Part shown: one piece after another, positions 52,201 to 63,015 of the stretch | Layout of the letters: the number at the start of each line of letters is the position of its first letter | Position numbering within the stretch: the first letter of the stretch is position 1 | Source: Hemibagrus wyckioides | Lineage: Eukaryota; Chordata; Actinopteri; Siluriformes; Bagridae | DNA: 64,000 nt | NCBI RefSeq assembly: GCF_019097595.1 | Contig: NC_080723.1 | Location: 10,719,011-10,783,010, forward strand | Direction of reading: 5' to 3' | The notes under the pieces: model-generated | Seen by the model: the letters and a program-made list of their open reading frames with translations, nothing else | Told to the model about the DNA's origin: nothing | Database searches by the model: none | Position numbers and translations under genes: made by a program

Positions 52201-55200
52201 TCAAATAATGCTTCATTATCTTAGTATGAACATATTTGATGTGATCTCAGCTGTTAACATCTGTTGCTGCTGCAATACTCTTGTATGTAGATGGCATTCA
52301 TAGGATTGTTTGGCAGATACATAAGTAAAGATTAAAATAAAGTAAGAAATGTCTTTTTTTTTTCTTTTACAGAATGGTGTGGTGCATAGGGATCTGAAAC
52401 TGGAAAATGTGCTGCTGGATGAGAACTGTAATATAAAGGTAATAGACAATTGATGATTGATATATCATTCTTATGCTGCTTATTTTGCTATTATGTGAAA
52501 AATGAAGAGATTAAACACTGTCATTAAATAATAAAGACCTTGGCTGCCAGTATTATATTACTCCTTTGTATATAGTGATATAGAACTGCCAGTAACATAT
52601 TAATGTATCTGAACAGATTGCAGACTTTGGCTTGTCCAACCTGTACCATAAGGACAAGCTCTTACAGACATTTTGTGGTAGCCCACTGTATGCATCACCA
52701 GAGATTGTCAATGGAAGGCCATATCGTGGCCCTGAGGTAGGACATCTACTTTTACGAACACTGTACTACTCATGATGGCTGTTGCAGTTGCAGTACCTTT
52801 GCACTGCATAAAACAAACCCACTACATTTCTGGATCATTAATAATGGAGAAATACCAAAGGTTTGAATCTCCTGCTAGTTGTAAATCACTGGATCGAGCA
52901 TCCGTTATGTCTTTCCTGGATTATTCCAGCCCAGATTGTTGGCAGCGACCCAGTGGTTAAGGTGAAGATTGTGAATTTAAATCCCAGGACTGCCAAAGAA
53001 ACACTTTCATGTCTAAAGTGAAAGACCTTTTTACTTTAAAAAGTATGTGCCGTTAATTCATTTAAGTATAAAAGTTTGTCCATGCTTCTGGATTAATCCA
53101 TGGACTTCCTGGCACAGACTCTACAGCACACACTGATAACCTTTGCAGTTGCTTTTGCATTAGCGCTAGGTGTAATCTCACAGAGCTGATCTAGGATCAG
53201 TGTTCCTTGTTCCTCCTGCTAGATGAGAACATTGGTCTGGAAAAAAAAGTGTTCTTATTTGGAAATGCTTAGTGAGCAAGTCTTTGAAGTTTTTATGATT
53301 GCTATTGCTTGGATACGTCCTCACAAAAGCATTCAAATAAGTTCCTCAGGGGAGGGGAAAATGGTGTTTCCAAGTATGTTTTTTTTCTCTCCCTCCATCT
53401 CTCTTTATTTCCTCCTCACTCTTTTTTTGAGATAGGTGCTTTCTAGCTCATTTACAAAGTATTGTAGCAGTTAAAAGATCTTTAGCAAGTGCAGCTCATA
53501 TTTTTAGACCCAAAAGCAGAGGCTTTCAATTTACTATAATTTGCAGCAATTTTCTTAGGGTTTTGATTGTAATCAAAATTATGGTACCCTTATGGGAAAA
53601 GCCACAAATTACAGGCAGTAAGGGGAATAAATAGCAATGGCACACACAATGGCTGTGTCACTCTGTTGTGATCAGAATCTCTGCGGACTCTGTCAGGAAG
53701 GCCTTGAGCAAAATAATTTGTGAGGAAGTCCAATCAGTCAAGGCTCTCTATCTGATTTCCTGTGGCCCGACACCCGTACAGTGCGGGGCAAGATGTTTAG
53801 AGGTGGTTTGTTCTACCAGTAATCAAAGAGTGGACAGGCTTCACAAGAGCATTCAAAATTAGACTTTCTTTCTTAGTCACCCTTTCCTGCTCGCAGTATT
53901 ATAGCTGTAGCTATGTAAGTAGTTTTTTGTGTCTTAGCAGAGCATATATATAATCTCTCACCATAACAAAAACAGTAAAGCTTGAATACAGTGTTTTGAC
54001 GGAGGTGATACTAAGCAGAGTCCTTTTAGTTGCTATGGCAACAGGTTGTCTTTCCTAATCATGTGTGTGTGGCTAGTGTTTAAGGGACTTGTTATCTCAA
54101 GAGTGCCTCGCCTTAAGCAGTGTGGAATGTGGATTTCTTCAACCTCTTAGGCCTTATTGTTCTGAGTTAGCAGATACCAGTGTTATCTCTGCCTTGCAGG
54201 TGGATAGCTGGGCCCTTGGAGTGCTGCTCTATACTCTGGTCTATGGTACAATGCCATTTGATGGGGGAGACCATAAGAACCTCATCCGCCAAATCAGCAA
54301 TGGCGAATACAAAGAACCGACGCAGTCGTCAGGTACAGGCTTTCCTTTAAGAAAGGCTAAAGAGGTTTTTTTTTCTGAGATTCCAGGATTACTCATAGAT
54401 TTAAAGCAGTATTGTCATAGATGCTTAAGGAATTTCTCACTTGTTCTGAATTATACCTGGTTATATGCTTCTCCAGATGCTCGTGGTTTGATCCGTTGGA
54501 TGTTGATGGTGAATCCTGAACGGCGTGCTACAGTGGAGGACATTGCCAATCACTGGTGGGTGAACTGGGGTTGGAAGAACAGTGTGTGTGACTGCGAGAG
54601 CCAACGTGACATGGGGTCCCCCATGCTGGCTCGCCTTATCGACTGGCAGAGCCGCACAGAGCCACGAGTGCCAAAAGGAGCCCGGGCTGAACCACTTCCA
54701 CTTATCCGTCAACGTCCTAAGAAGAGCAAGAAAGAGAACGATGGAGGGATGCCCCACTGTGATGAGGATGACAACCTGGGCCTGAAGCGACCAAAGGGAA
54801 TACTGAAAACTCGGCCTTCTGAAGAGCAGCGCTCACCCAGCCTGGAGGACATTGACCTCATGCCTGCCACTGAAGGTGCAGAAAAAGAGGAGGGGTCTCC
54901 AGCTGGCCAAGAGGATGAGGAGCCTACATTCACAGGAGGACTTCTGGCCAAGATGGTGCCTGTTCTCCCAAAGAAGGGCATCCTGAAAAATAAGCAACAA
55001 CGGGAATCAGGGTACTACTCATCACCAGAGCGCAGCGAGTCCTCTGACCTGCTAAGCGGCAGCAGTATCACACCACTTGGTGCCAGCTCACCACCCAAAC
55101 GCGCAGTGGGGAGGAAGGGCATTCTGAAGCGCAATGGGAAGTACTCCACCTACAGTGCCACACCTTCTGTGGCTGCCCTCGGTGAGACTCCGTCAGGTGA

Positions 55201-55525
55201 TTCAGGTTTATGGCGTAGCCAGAGCCGGCCGTCCAGCATCGTGGGGGAAGACAGCAGCGTACTGACCAACAGCTCCTTCAGTGGGGCAGAATGGCCCCAA
55301 ATCGGCCCAAGGCCCAACATCCGAGGCTGTGCGTCGGCTGAGAATATACTCCAGCTGGCCAACTTTAAAGGGTTACAGGCAGCTCCAGCCCTGCATGGAG
55401 GGAAGTTCGGTCGAGGGACGCACGGCTCACCCGGGGACAACAGCAGCTTCTCCCTGCTGGGAGACCTGGATGATGTAACACAGGTATACCAGCAAGCCCT
55501 GGACATCAGCAGCAACCTGGTGTAG
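41931..55525 (+). CDS. nuak1: NUAK family SNF1-like kinase 1 (ARK5), complete
   Basis: Seven exons (41931-42179, 47816-47936, 51034-51185, 52373-52438, 52617-52736, 54200-54332, 54477-55525) give 629 aa (human 661). A second in-frame ATG is at 41946. [18 protein letters not shown] opens the kinase domain (about 58-309): glycine loop GRGTYG, VAIK with Lys87, HRD with Asp181, DFG at 199-201, T-loop Thr214 in LLQTFCGSP (the LKB1 site) and ASPE. The C-terminal tail has three GILK motifs (388-391, 448-451, 495-498) that dock PP1-MYPT1, a [15 protein letters not shown] block, and the ending [20 protein letters not shown] typical of NUAK1. It is an AMPK-related kinase acting in adhesion, myosin phosphatase control and metabolic stress (known for the family). 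NUAK2 is excluded by the N-terminal and tail matches. Confidence 0.96.
42180..47815. other. nuak1: NUAK1 intron 1
   Basis: A 5.6-kb intron from GTGAGTG to TTACAG. It holds a short GC-rich segment with an NRF1-type palindrome at 42565-42574, a CA microsatellite at 43263-43306 and a GT run at 44072-44086. No coding exon was recognised. Confidence 0.75.
42565..42574. promoter_or_regulatory. NRF1-type palindrome GCGCATGCGC
   Basis: A perfect GCGCATGCGC in a CpG-rich patch of NUAK1 intron 1 (42555-42640, with GGGCACGCGCTCGG). It matches the NRF1 consensus. Function is inferred only. Confidence 0.4.
47937..51033. other. nuak1: NUAK1 intron 2
   Basis: A 3.1-kb intron, GTTTGTC to TTGCAG. No supported feature; its short open frames lack coding character. 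Confidence 0.75.
52737..54199. other. nuak1: NUAK1 intron 5
   Basis: A 1.46-kb intron, GTAGGAC to CTTGCAG. No supported feature. The last 111 bases are open in the frame of the next exon. Confidence 0.75.
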
Positions 55526-58500
55526 AGAGAGAGGAAAGGGAAGAGGATGATCTTGAGAGAAGAGGTGAAGAGAAAGGTGGAGAGAATGTGTGAGGAGGTG
55601 TTTGTTTTGTGTATCTCTGACGACCAGTTGCAATGCTGGGATAATCGGATTGAGAGGCTTGCGTGGATTGATTCGAGAGAGTTATACACTGCCAAACATA
55701 CACCATGTAAGACTTGAGATTTGTGAAGTAGGGAAATTGATTGTTAGTCCTCTAGTACCCTTGACCCACATGAAAATCAGTGATGAGTTCAAATGTTTAC
55801 ATGTTAAGCAAAAAGTGAGTTAAAAATCACACATAGACACCCTGCAACGGGAGGCTCCGAATCAGAATAAAGAGCCAAGCTATGTTTACAAAAGCACCTT
55901 AACTCACACAGAGCACATGTTGTGATCTTTACTTCCTATGAAAAAGAAAAAGAAAACCAGGGTCTTGCTCAAAATGAACTGTCAGTGTCATTTATTTATT
56001 AATATTATGCGTAGATGTAACGATACAGAACCGGTGTGGTCTGACTGTCTTGGAAGAACTTTGTCTCTCCTTAAACTCAAATGGAACTGACATATATAAT
56101 GGCTATTTTATTTAATTAGGTAATAAATAAAATTACCTGCCTACTTAAGGCAAGAGGCCTGATATATGACAGACTCTTACAGGTCTTATATCCAATCCCA
56201 TATATATATGAGAATATGTAAGAAGTGCCTTTTTAATTCATATGAAATTATGTATGTCATTTCCTTAAGGTGGAGAGAGATGCCAGCTGGAGCCATCACC
56301 AGATGTGCTAATTTGTTAAAGTGTTGACTGTTGAGAGACCCAGGACCTTAGAGTGCAAAGCCTTTTCATATTAAACCGCCTAAACAAAACCTCACTGTTA
56401 GCTTAAGCAATCAGGCATGTTTAGTCGTTTTGAAGATTATTTTCAGGCTTTATTTCATTATGCAGGAGCCAGATGGCTTTTAAAGCTCCTTACCCATCGT
56501 GACCTCTCTGAAGCCGTCACACTGCGACCTTGTTTCTGTTTTGCTGTGTTATCTTAGGTTTTTAAAAACTCGTGCCTGTAGGAATCTTAAGAAAAGAGCT
56601 AGCTTATTAGTTTCCATTTCTGGGTTTCAATATACAAATTCTTATTTTCCACAAATGTAACATGATGAAATGGCCAGTTTGGACTTTTCCATTGTTTTTC
56701 CTGGAAAGTTGAGGTCACTGTGTGTTTTAGATCTAGTGCAGTTATGCTTCATTTACCGATTTACTATTACAGAGCCACTGTTCATGAATAATCTCTGTGT
56801 CATTCAGAGTAATGAGGTAAAAATATTTTTCAAAACAACTGTCCAGTTTTTGGTTTCAGTTCCAAAAAAAAAAAAAAACCCAGACTCCTTGCCATGGCAT
56901 GTTTATACTGGAACTGGTTTCAGTTGTCAGGATGAAGTGATTTACTACACAATTAAATGATTAGTTGCCTGTTGAATGACTGTTGCTCAGTGATCAGTGT
57001 AAGTGTCTACATTCATTTAGCCTTGATGTATTTGTGTACAGTTTTCTAGAGAGAGAGGATGAGTATGGATGTTGGGTGAAAGAGACAGTAATGTGTTTAT
57101 AGTGGTAGGTAAATGTAGGTAAAAAATATTTAGCCTTTTCCAGTAAGTGGGTTTTATGATTAATTTACTGGAAATGGAAGCGGAAAGATAATCGCAAGTG
57201 TTGAAGTAGCGTGATGAGATAAGTAGAAATGAAGAAAGTGAGTGGATGAGGATTTTACTCATCATGTGATGAGATCAAAATGATTGAAAGGAAAGAATTT
57301 CTTAAACATGCCTGTGTTATTGTGCATGGATGTTAGTGTTCAACTGAGCGTTTCTTGTTTGTTCAGCTCCAATAAACCTCCAGCATCATTGAGTCACAGC
57401 AGGACAGCTGAAAATGATAAATACCCAAACTATTGCAGGAAGTGCACATATCAGATTTATTTCCCAAACAACAAACTGACCAACATCTGTAGGACATATG
57501 AAGGCTTTCTGTGCAACAGAGGTCCTGGGTACTGAGAGAACTGAGACACCCTTTGTGTATCGTATTGTATTGCATTTTTATATTGCATTGTATTGTCAAC
57601 TGGATTCACAGTGAAGGAATTATACTATGTTAGTATTTTGTTTAATTATATTTCAGTTTTTGATTCTCCAAAATATTGAATCTTTATTATTTTATTTTAC
57701 TTTACTTTAATGGCAGAAACTTGGATGCGGCAATCACTGATTTGACTAAGGGCTAAGCTAAGCCTACCTGCTCAGTGTTCACCTTAAATTAATAACATTA
57801 ACTCATAAATCTAATCAAAAGGTCACTTGACTGCAATACAGCTGCTTACCGTACACTTTACATCCTTACAAAAGTCCAAACTTTTGACAATACAGTTTCA
57901 GCTGCTGCTTTGATTCACAGTAGTTTACAGTTTTCCCAAAATTTTCCAAAATGCTCCCATCTTAAATGCCTGGTTTAATAAATATCTGGTCTTATTCCGC
58001 ACTGAGACGTAGGCTTATTTTGCTCTTTTCACTGTTGAAATTTCTGGACATGACTCACACTGTAAATCACCCCAAAGTGCCACAGTGTCATCACAGTACG
58101 TCCTCACACACAGTGACCTATGCCACAAGGTCATACCAAAAAAAAGGAAGGAAAGATATCAAGCTATGCATTAGTGGATGAGCCGCAAACATGCTTTCTG
58201 CCAAACTGGAATTAACTGGTGCATATCTGTTAGTTAGCAGAAAGTCTACTTATAGGAAAACTTGACTGGATATTGTTATTGACAACAAGAAGATGGTATT
58301 ATTATGTTATTTAAGTATTATTTTTGTTAAAAATTCATTACTGTTGTTGGCTAAAGCCACAATAATCATTTTTTTTATTTTTCATTTTATTGATTTGAAT
58401 ACCTGGACTGCCAAGGTTGTTTTTGTTTCAGTGCCTTTGCTATCTTTTATGATCATTTTTTATTTTATTTTTTTTAATTTTTTTAAATAAGAGTAATTTT

Positions 58501-58830
58501 AGCAATTGTGTTTTTATACTCTATTTATTTTGGTAGTGAATCCATTTTGGTTGATGTCACACCACTCCATGCCTTGTGTAAGACTGTGTGGGTGTTTATA
58601 AACAGGGAGACGCGATGACCTGGAAGGACAGGGAGGTAAAAGAAAAGGAGTGAGTGGGTGTGGAATGCAGTTATTTCATGCTGAGGTTATTCGTGTTTGT
58701 TTCAGGAGCTGATAAGACCTGTATTTATCTGTGAAAGCTGAAGGAGTTAAGTGGTCATCATCTGTATGGCAAAACCAAGCCACTGTAAAATCAACTTGGT
58801 TAATAAATGGATCATTTCAAAGTAGCTGGT
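55526..58830 (+). other. nuak1: NUAK1 3'UTR (probable)
   Basis: No coding block follows the NUAK1 stop for over 3 kb. AATAAA signals lie at 55866-55871 (close, in CAGAATAAAGAGCC), at about 57370 and at about 58802. Mammalian NUAK1 has a multi-kilobase 3'UTR, so the distal signals are plausible. The exact end is unknown. Confidence 0.45.
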
Positions 58831-59235
58831 GTGAAGTTTTTCTTTGCATATTGACACTTTCACTCAATAATAATAAACGAAGCAGAAACTATATCTAAAG
58901 ATTCATTGGATCGTACGTGTCAGCTTTGAAGAAACATAAGCATATATTCAAACTTTTAAAGGGAAAACTGATGCCTGAGAGGAAAAAAAAATACATAAAA
59001 CACAACACTGAAAAAATCGTGCAGTTTTTTTTTTTGATGTGAGAAAATGCTATAAACTCTTAAAGCTTTCTTCAAGAACATATTGCTTTCCATGGAGCAA
59101 GAAAGCCACAAAAAGTAGGTCTTTAAGTGCCATGTAGAAGAGAAGGGAAAAGGATCAGGCCACTAGTGGAAGGAGGAGTCAGCAGAAGAGGGAGATGGCG
59201 GCCTTGGCTGACTTTAATTTGATCCACGTTTCCAG

Positions 59236-59653
59236 CAGCGGGAGGAGGATAAGTGGGCGGCCAGCTCAGTCTGCGAGTCTCTGGAGGACGATGCAGAGGA
59301 GCAGGAGAACACTTCTGGCTCGTGCAGCGCGAGTGTACAGACACTGTGCCAGAGAGTCCAGCAGGCCTGGCTGAGGTCTCTGTGTTAGCAAAGCTGCTCC
59401 CTAAACAGCATAATGACCTTCTAACTCTGGACAGAGAGGCTGCATTTAGTCTGGCTGATGTAAGGTCAAATTTATTCTGCCTATAAACCTGTCTTGTGCA
59501 GCCCTGTGTTAATGAAACTGATCTGGAATGGAACAGACCCTCGTGAATATGAAGCATAACATTAAATTGCAGGGAAAGCTAACCCTTCAGGACCACATTT
59601 CCCAGCTGTTAACTATGTACGAGCAGATATGGAGTCAGATTGCTCATGACTAA
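59236..59653 (+). other. Coding-like blocks, unassigned
   Basis: A first block opens after an acceptor-like TTTCCAG, is Glu/Asp/Gln-rich (QREEDKWAASS, EDDAEEQENTSGS) and stops at 59386-59388. Another frame gives VSVLAKLLPKQHNDLL before a stop near 59484. A third, 59528-59653, starts MEQTLVNMKHN and contains LTLQDHISQLLTMYEQIW, a helical amphipathic pattern. Together they look like neighbouring small exons or a frameshifted relic. I do not recognise the family. Confidence 0.3.
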
Positions 59654-60286
59654 AGCACTTTCTGATTCAGTCTGGCAGTCTCTACACCCTTGTGGCCGGG
59701 TGATAAGGAGTTTCAGTTCACTCAGGCGTTCCCTTCTCCTGGATGTGAGTAAGAGATCACACGAGGGAATTAATATGTGCTAACAAGAGGGAGAAGGTGG
59801 AGAGCTGCCACTTATTCTACCAACCAGAACCTCGACAGATCACAAAAAGCTTTTTTTTTTTTAAATATACACTTGTGCTCAAAAGTTTGCATGCCATGAA
59901 AGAAACATTGGCATTTATTTAGAAAATATGACTGATAATGCGAAAGATGTTTTTCTTATTTAAGGATAGTGGTCACGTGAAGTCATTAATTATCACATAA
60001 TTGTTTGACTCCTTTTTAAAACCTAATGATAACTGAAATCACCCAAACAACCCTGATCAAAAGTTTACATGTCCTTGAATGTCTGGCCACATTATAAACA
60101 CACAGGTTTAAATGGCTATTAAAGGGAAGTTTCCTCACCTTTGACTCATTGTAATTGTAATTTGTGTCTGTGCATAAATAGTCAGTGAGTTTCTCAGCTC
60201 ATGAGGTGATGCACTGACTCGGCTGGATACTACACCCTGGGAAATAATGTAGTAATAAGGTATTAAAAAGATATCTCAACATTAAA

Positions 60287-61170
60287 AAAATGCCAGTCAG
60301 TACTGTTCAAACTCTGATAAAGAGGTGGAAAATAAGAGGTTCTGTTGATACTAAGCCATGGTCAGGTAGACCAAGAAATATTTGACCCACTACTGCCAGA
60401 AGAATTGTTCAGGGCACAAATAAAACCCACAAACAATTTCGGTAGAAATACGGGCTGCTCTGCTCTGGTGTTGTTGTTTCAAGGATCACAATAAGGAGGT
60501 ACTTGAACACAAATGACCTGCATGGTCGAGTTGCCAGGAGAAAGCCATTACTGCACCCATGCCACAAAATGGCCCACCTTCAGTACGCCAGACAGCACCT
60601 AGACAAGCATCCAAACTTCTGGAGCAGAGTCATTTGGAGTGATGAGACCAAAATTAAACTTTATAGTCACAACCATAAATGCTATGTTTGGAGAGGAGTC
60701 AACAAGGCCTCTGGTGAAAAGTACACCATCCCCACTGTAAAACATGGTGGTGGATCTCTTATGTTTCAGGGCTGTGTGAGCTCCAGTGGCACAGGGAAGT
60801 TAGTCAAAATTGATGGAAAGATGAATGCAGCACATTATCAGAAAATACTGGCAGACAATTTGCATTCTACAGCACGAAAGCTGTGCATGGGACGCTCTTG
60901 GATGTTCCAACATGATAACGATCCAAAGCACAAGGCTAAGTTGACACTCCAGTGGCTACAGCAAAAAAAGGTGAAGGTTCTGGAGTAGCCATCACAGTCT
61001 CCTGACCTCAATATCATTGAGCCACTTTGGGGAAATCTCAAATGTGTAGTTTGTGCAAGACAAGCAAAAAATTTACAGGAACTGGAGGCATTTTGCCAAG
61101 AAGAATGGGCAGCTATACCACCTGAGAGAATTAATGACCTTATGCACAATTTATTAGGGATAAAATCAGG
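60287..61170 (+). pseudogene. Tc1 transposase pseudogene
   Basis: A start-like MPVSTVQTLIKRWK and an AT-hook WSGRPRN are followed by a TGA, a TAG and frame changes. The longest open part is 60503-60988. All three DD34E positions can be aligned, with 34 codons between Asp and Glu, but a TAG at 60986-60988 stands where family members normally have Trp before PSQSPDLN. The copy is inactive. Confidence 0.88.
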
Positions 61171-61204
61171 ATAAACTAGTTTAATAATTGAATTTAATAT
61201 ATAT

Positions 61205-61268
61205 CTTTTCTCCTTTCTCTGTTTCTCTCTACTTTGAGACAATGTCCACTGTAATTGAATTGAATATT
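61205..61268 (+). mobile_element. LINE 3' tail nested in the Tc1 copy
   Basis: TCCTTTCTCTGTTTCTCTCTA, then CTTTGAGACAATGTCCACTG and TAATTGAATTGAAT match the 3' end of the L2-like LINE at 30.88-30.97 kb with a small internal deletion. It interrupts the 3' flank of the transposase. Confidence 0.65.
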
Positions 61269-62234
61269 ACAAAAGACTGCATGCCATCACTGATGCTAAA
61301 GGGGGCAATACACAATATTAAGAACTAAAGGTATGCAAACTTTTGAACAGGGATTATTTCCTCATTTCCATGTTTTGTTTTGTGCCATTCTGTTATGCCT
61401 TACATATGAACTTGAGTCCTATAAGGAATAAAATAAATTTGTTTTGCCTTCTCACTAATGCTTTCTTTAAAAAATGGTACACATCTTGCAAATTCTCCCA
61501 ATGTGTGCAAACTTTTGAGCACAATGATTTATGTATAATTAAAAGTAGACATGGCTTAAAGGCTTAAATTCTTTGACCCTGATCTTCACATTTGACCAAG
61601 AACTGACCTGAACTTGAACCATTTTCTTTCTTTCACAAACCTAGCTTCCTGTAGAGCTTCCCGACGAAAGGCAGCAGCTGAACCCATAACTCTTTAGTAG
61701 TATGTTGCTGTGGTAAAACACCACATTAAACATGAAGTGTTCACAATTGGGCTACAGATCTCTCACTCTCCACTCTCCTCGTCTGCCCCACCTCCTTCTC
61801 TTTATTTATTTATTTTTTCCAGAAAGATATGGAAGTCTTTGCTTTCAGTACATCAGTGGACAGCTTCCTTTACCTTTAAGCAAGACATCAAAAGAAGCCT
61901 CATATTTCAGCAGATCACACGTAAAGGCCAGCGGGCCAAAGTTATGACAGTGGAGAAAGACCACAGGAGCATGAACGAGCTGTAACATTCCCACCACTCC
62001 ACCCTGAAACAAATACGACAAGGGAGCAAAAAGGGCTGAAAAAGGAACAAATGCGATGGTGCTGAGGCATTAGTGGGTTCAGAGTAAAGCTTTGTGGAGA
62101 GTTTTCTCACAGCTCTGAGTGTGTATTAGTTTCTAAAGACAGTAAGCACTGGGATATTTAGTACAGACCGAAGTGAAAGTCGATCAGGCTGCAATGGGCA
62201 GTACAAATAAATACAGGGAAAAGCATACAGTGCT

Positions 62235-62277
62235 CTGTGTGTTTGTGTGTGTGTGTGCGTGTGTGTGTGTGTGTGTA
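62235..62277. repeat. (GT)n microsatellite
   Basis: GT repeats with a few interruptions. It produces spurious minus-strand reading frames. Confidence 0.95.
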
Positions 62278-62464
62278 GTATGTGTGAATAATGTCTGCAA
62301 AAGCTTGACAAATGTTTTAGCATGAGCCAAACCACTCCAAAAAAAAATCACACATCCAAAATCCAACTGAGCTTCATGTTTTATGCTGGACTGTGATAAC
62401 ATCGTATACGGCAAGGGAATCAAATCATGTCTCCTCCTTGGTCTTGGCCTTCTTGCGTACTTAC

Positions 62465-62631
62465 GGTTTTTTCTTTTCGTCTTTCTTGATTTTGTACTGC
62501 TTTCTCTCTCTTTCTCTTTGCCTCTATTTTTAGCCATCCGCCCTGCTATTCTGGAATTTGTTGCTGACTGGCTGCTGTTGGACGTCTGGGCAGCAATCCT
62601 GTCAGGAATGTCTGGCTTCCTCTCAAAACCA
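62465..62631 (-). other. Candidate basic exon, unassigned
   Basis: Minus strand: acceptor CCTCTATAG at 62632-62640 after a long CT tract, then an open 167-base block encoding a Ser/Asn and very Lys/Arg-rich sequence (SSQSATNSR, MAKNRGKEKERES, SRKTKRKN), ending at a textbook donor GTAAGTACG. The pyrimidine tract, acceptor and donor together make it exon-like. The protein family is not recognised, and low-complexity bias is a concern. Confidence 0.35.
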
Positions 62632-62654
62632 CTATAGAGGCCCGTGAGGGTTTT

Positions 62655-62700
62655 GAGAGAGAGAGAGAGAGAGAGAGAGAAGGAGAGAGAGGGAGAGAGA
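62655..62700. repeat. (GA)n microsatellite
   Basis: GAGA run. On the minus strand it serves as the CT tract before the candidate basic exon. Confidence 0.95.
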
Positions 62701-62888
62701 CTTAGCCTGGGGAGGGAGAAGAAGAGAAGAGAAAGTGCAGATACTGTATGTCTGCTTTTCGGTTGTTCACAGCAGACTGTGTATGTAGTTGCTTTGATTA
62801 TCCTAATAAATGCGTATTGACTGTGCATGAGTGTGTGTGTGTGTGTGTGTAAGTGTGAGGAATCCTTTCTTGTTGTGTGTGGTCCATT

Positions 62889-63015
62889 TTAAAGAAAATA
62901 ATCAGGATCAGTAATCTCATTCTTTTCCAGAATCAACTGAACAGCTTCAAAGAAGAGTTTTGAGTGAAAGTCAAACACAGCCAGACCTCCTGCAGTCCAG
63001 GACACTACATACAGC
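62889..63015 (-). other. Candidate terminal exon, unassigned
   Basis: Minus strand: a branch-point-like TTCTAAC and acceptor CCCACACAG precede a 127-base open block starting LYVVSWTAGGLAVFDF and continuing HSKLFFEAVQLILEKN to a TAA at 62889-62891. The start looks like one blade of a beta-propeller (inference). No good GT donor is seen inside, so it reads as a last exon or a relic. The family is not recognised. Confidence 0.35.

Larger units (their letters stand above)
59870..61527 (+). mobile_element. Second Tc1-type transposon, degenerate
   Basis: The left end CACTTGTGCTCAAAAGTTTGC and right end GCAAACTTTTGAGCACAATG are inverted repeats. The TA at 59868-59869 is probably the target site. 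It is a different family from the 27.9-kb element: its transposase reads WSDETK, VKHGGGSLM and FQHDNDPKH, with SPDLNIIEPLW beyond a stop. It is longer than usual (about 1.66 kb) and contains a foreign LINE tail at 61.21 kb. Confidence 0.9.

Noticed and set aside
59123..59557. 144-codon minus-strand open frame
   Set aside because: It mirrors the GC-richer plus-strand coding-like segments, has a Pro/Ser-rich shuffled look and no splice or domain evidence.
62184..62828. 214-codon minus-strand open frame as a single protein
   Set aside because: Most of it is translated GT and GA microsatellites; only the 62465-62631 part is exon-like.
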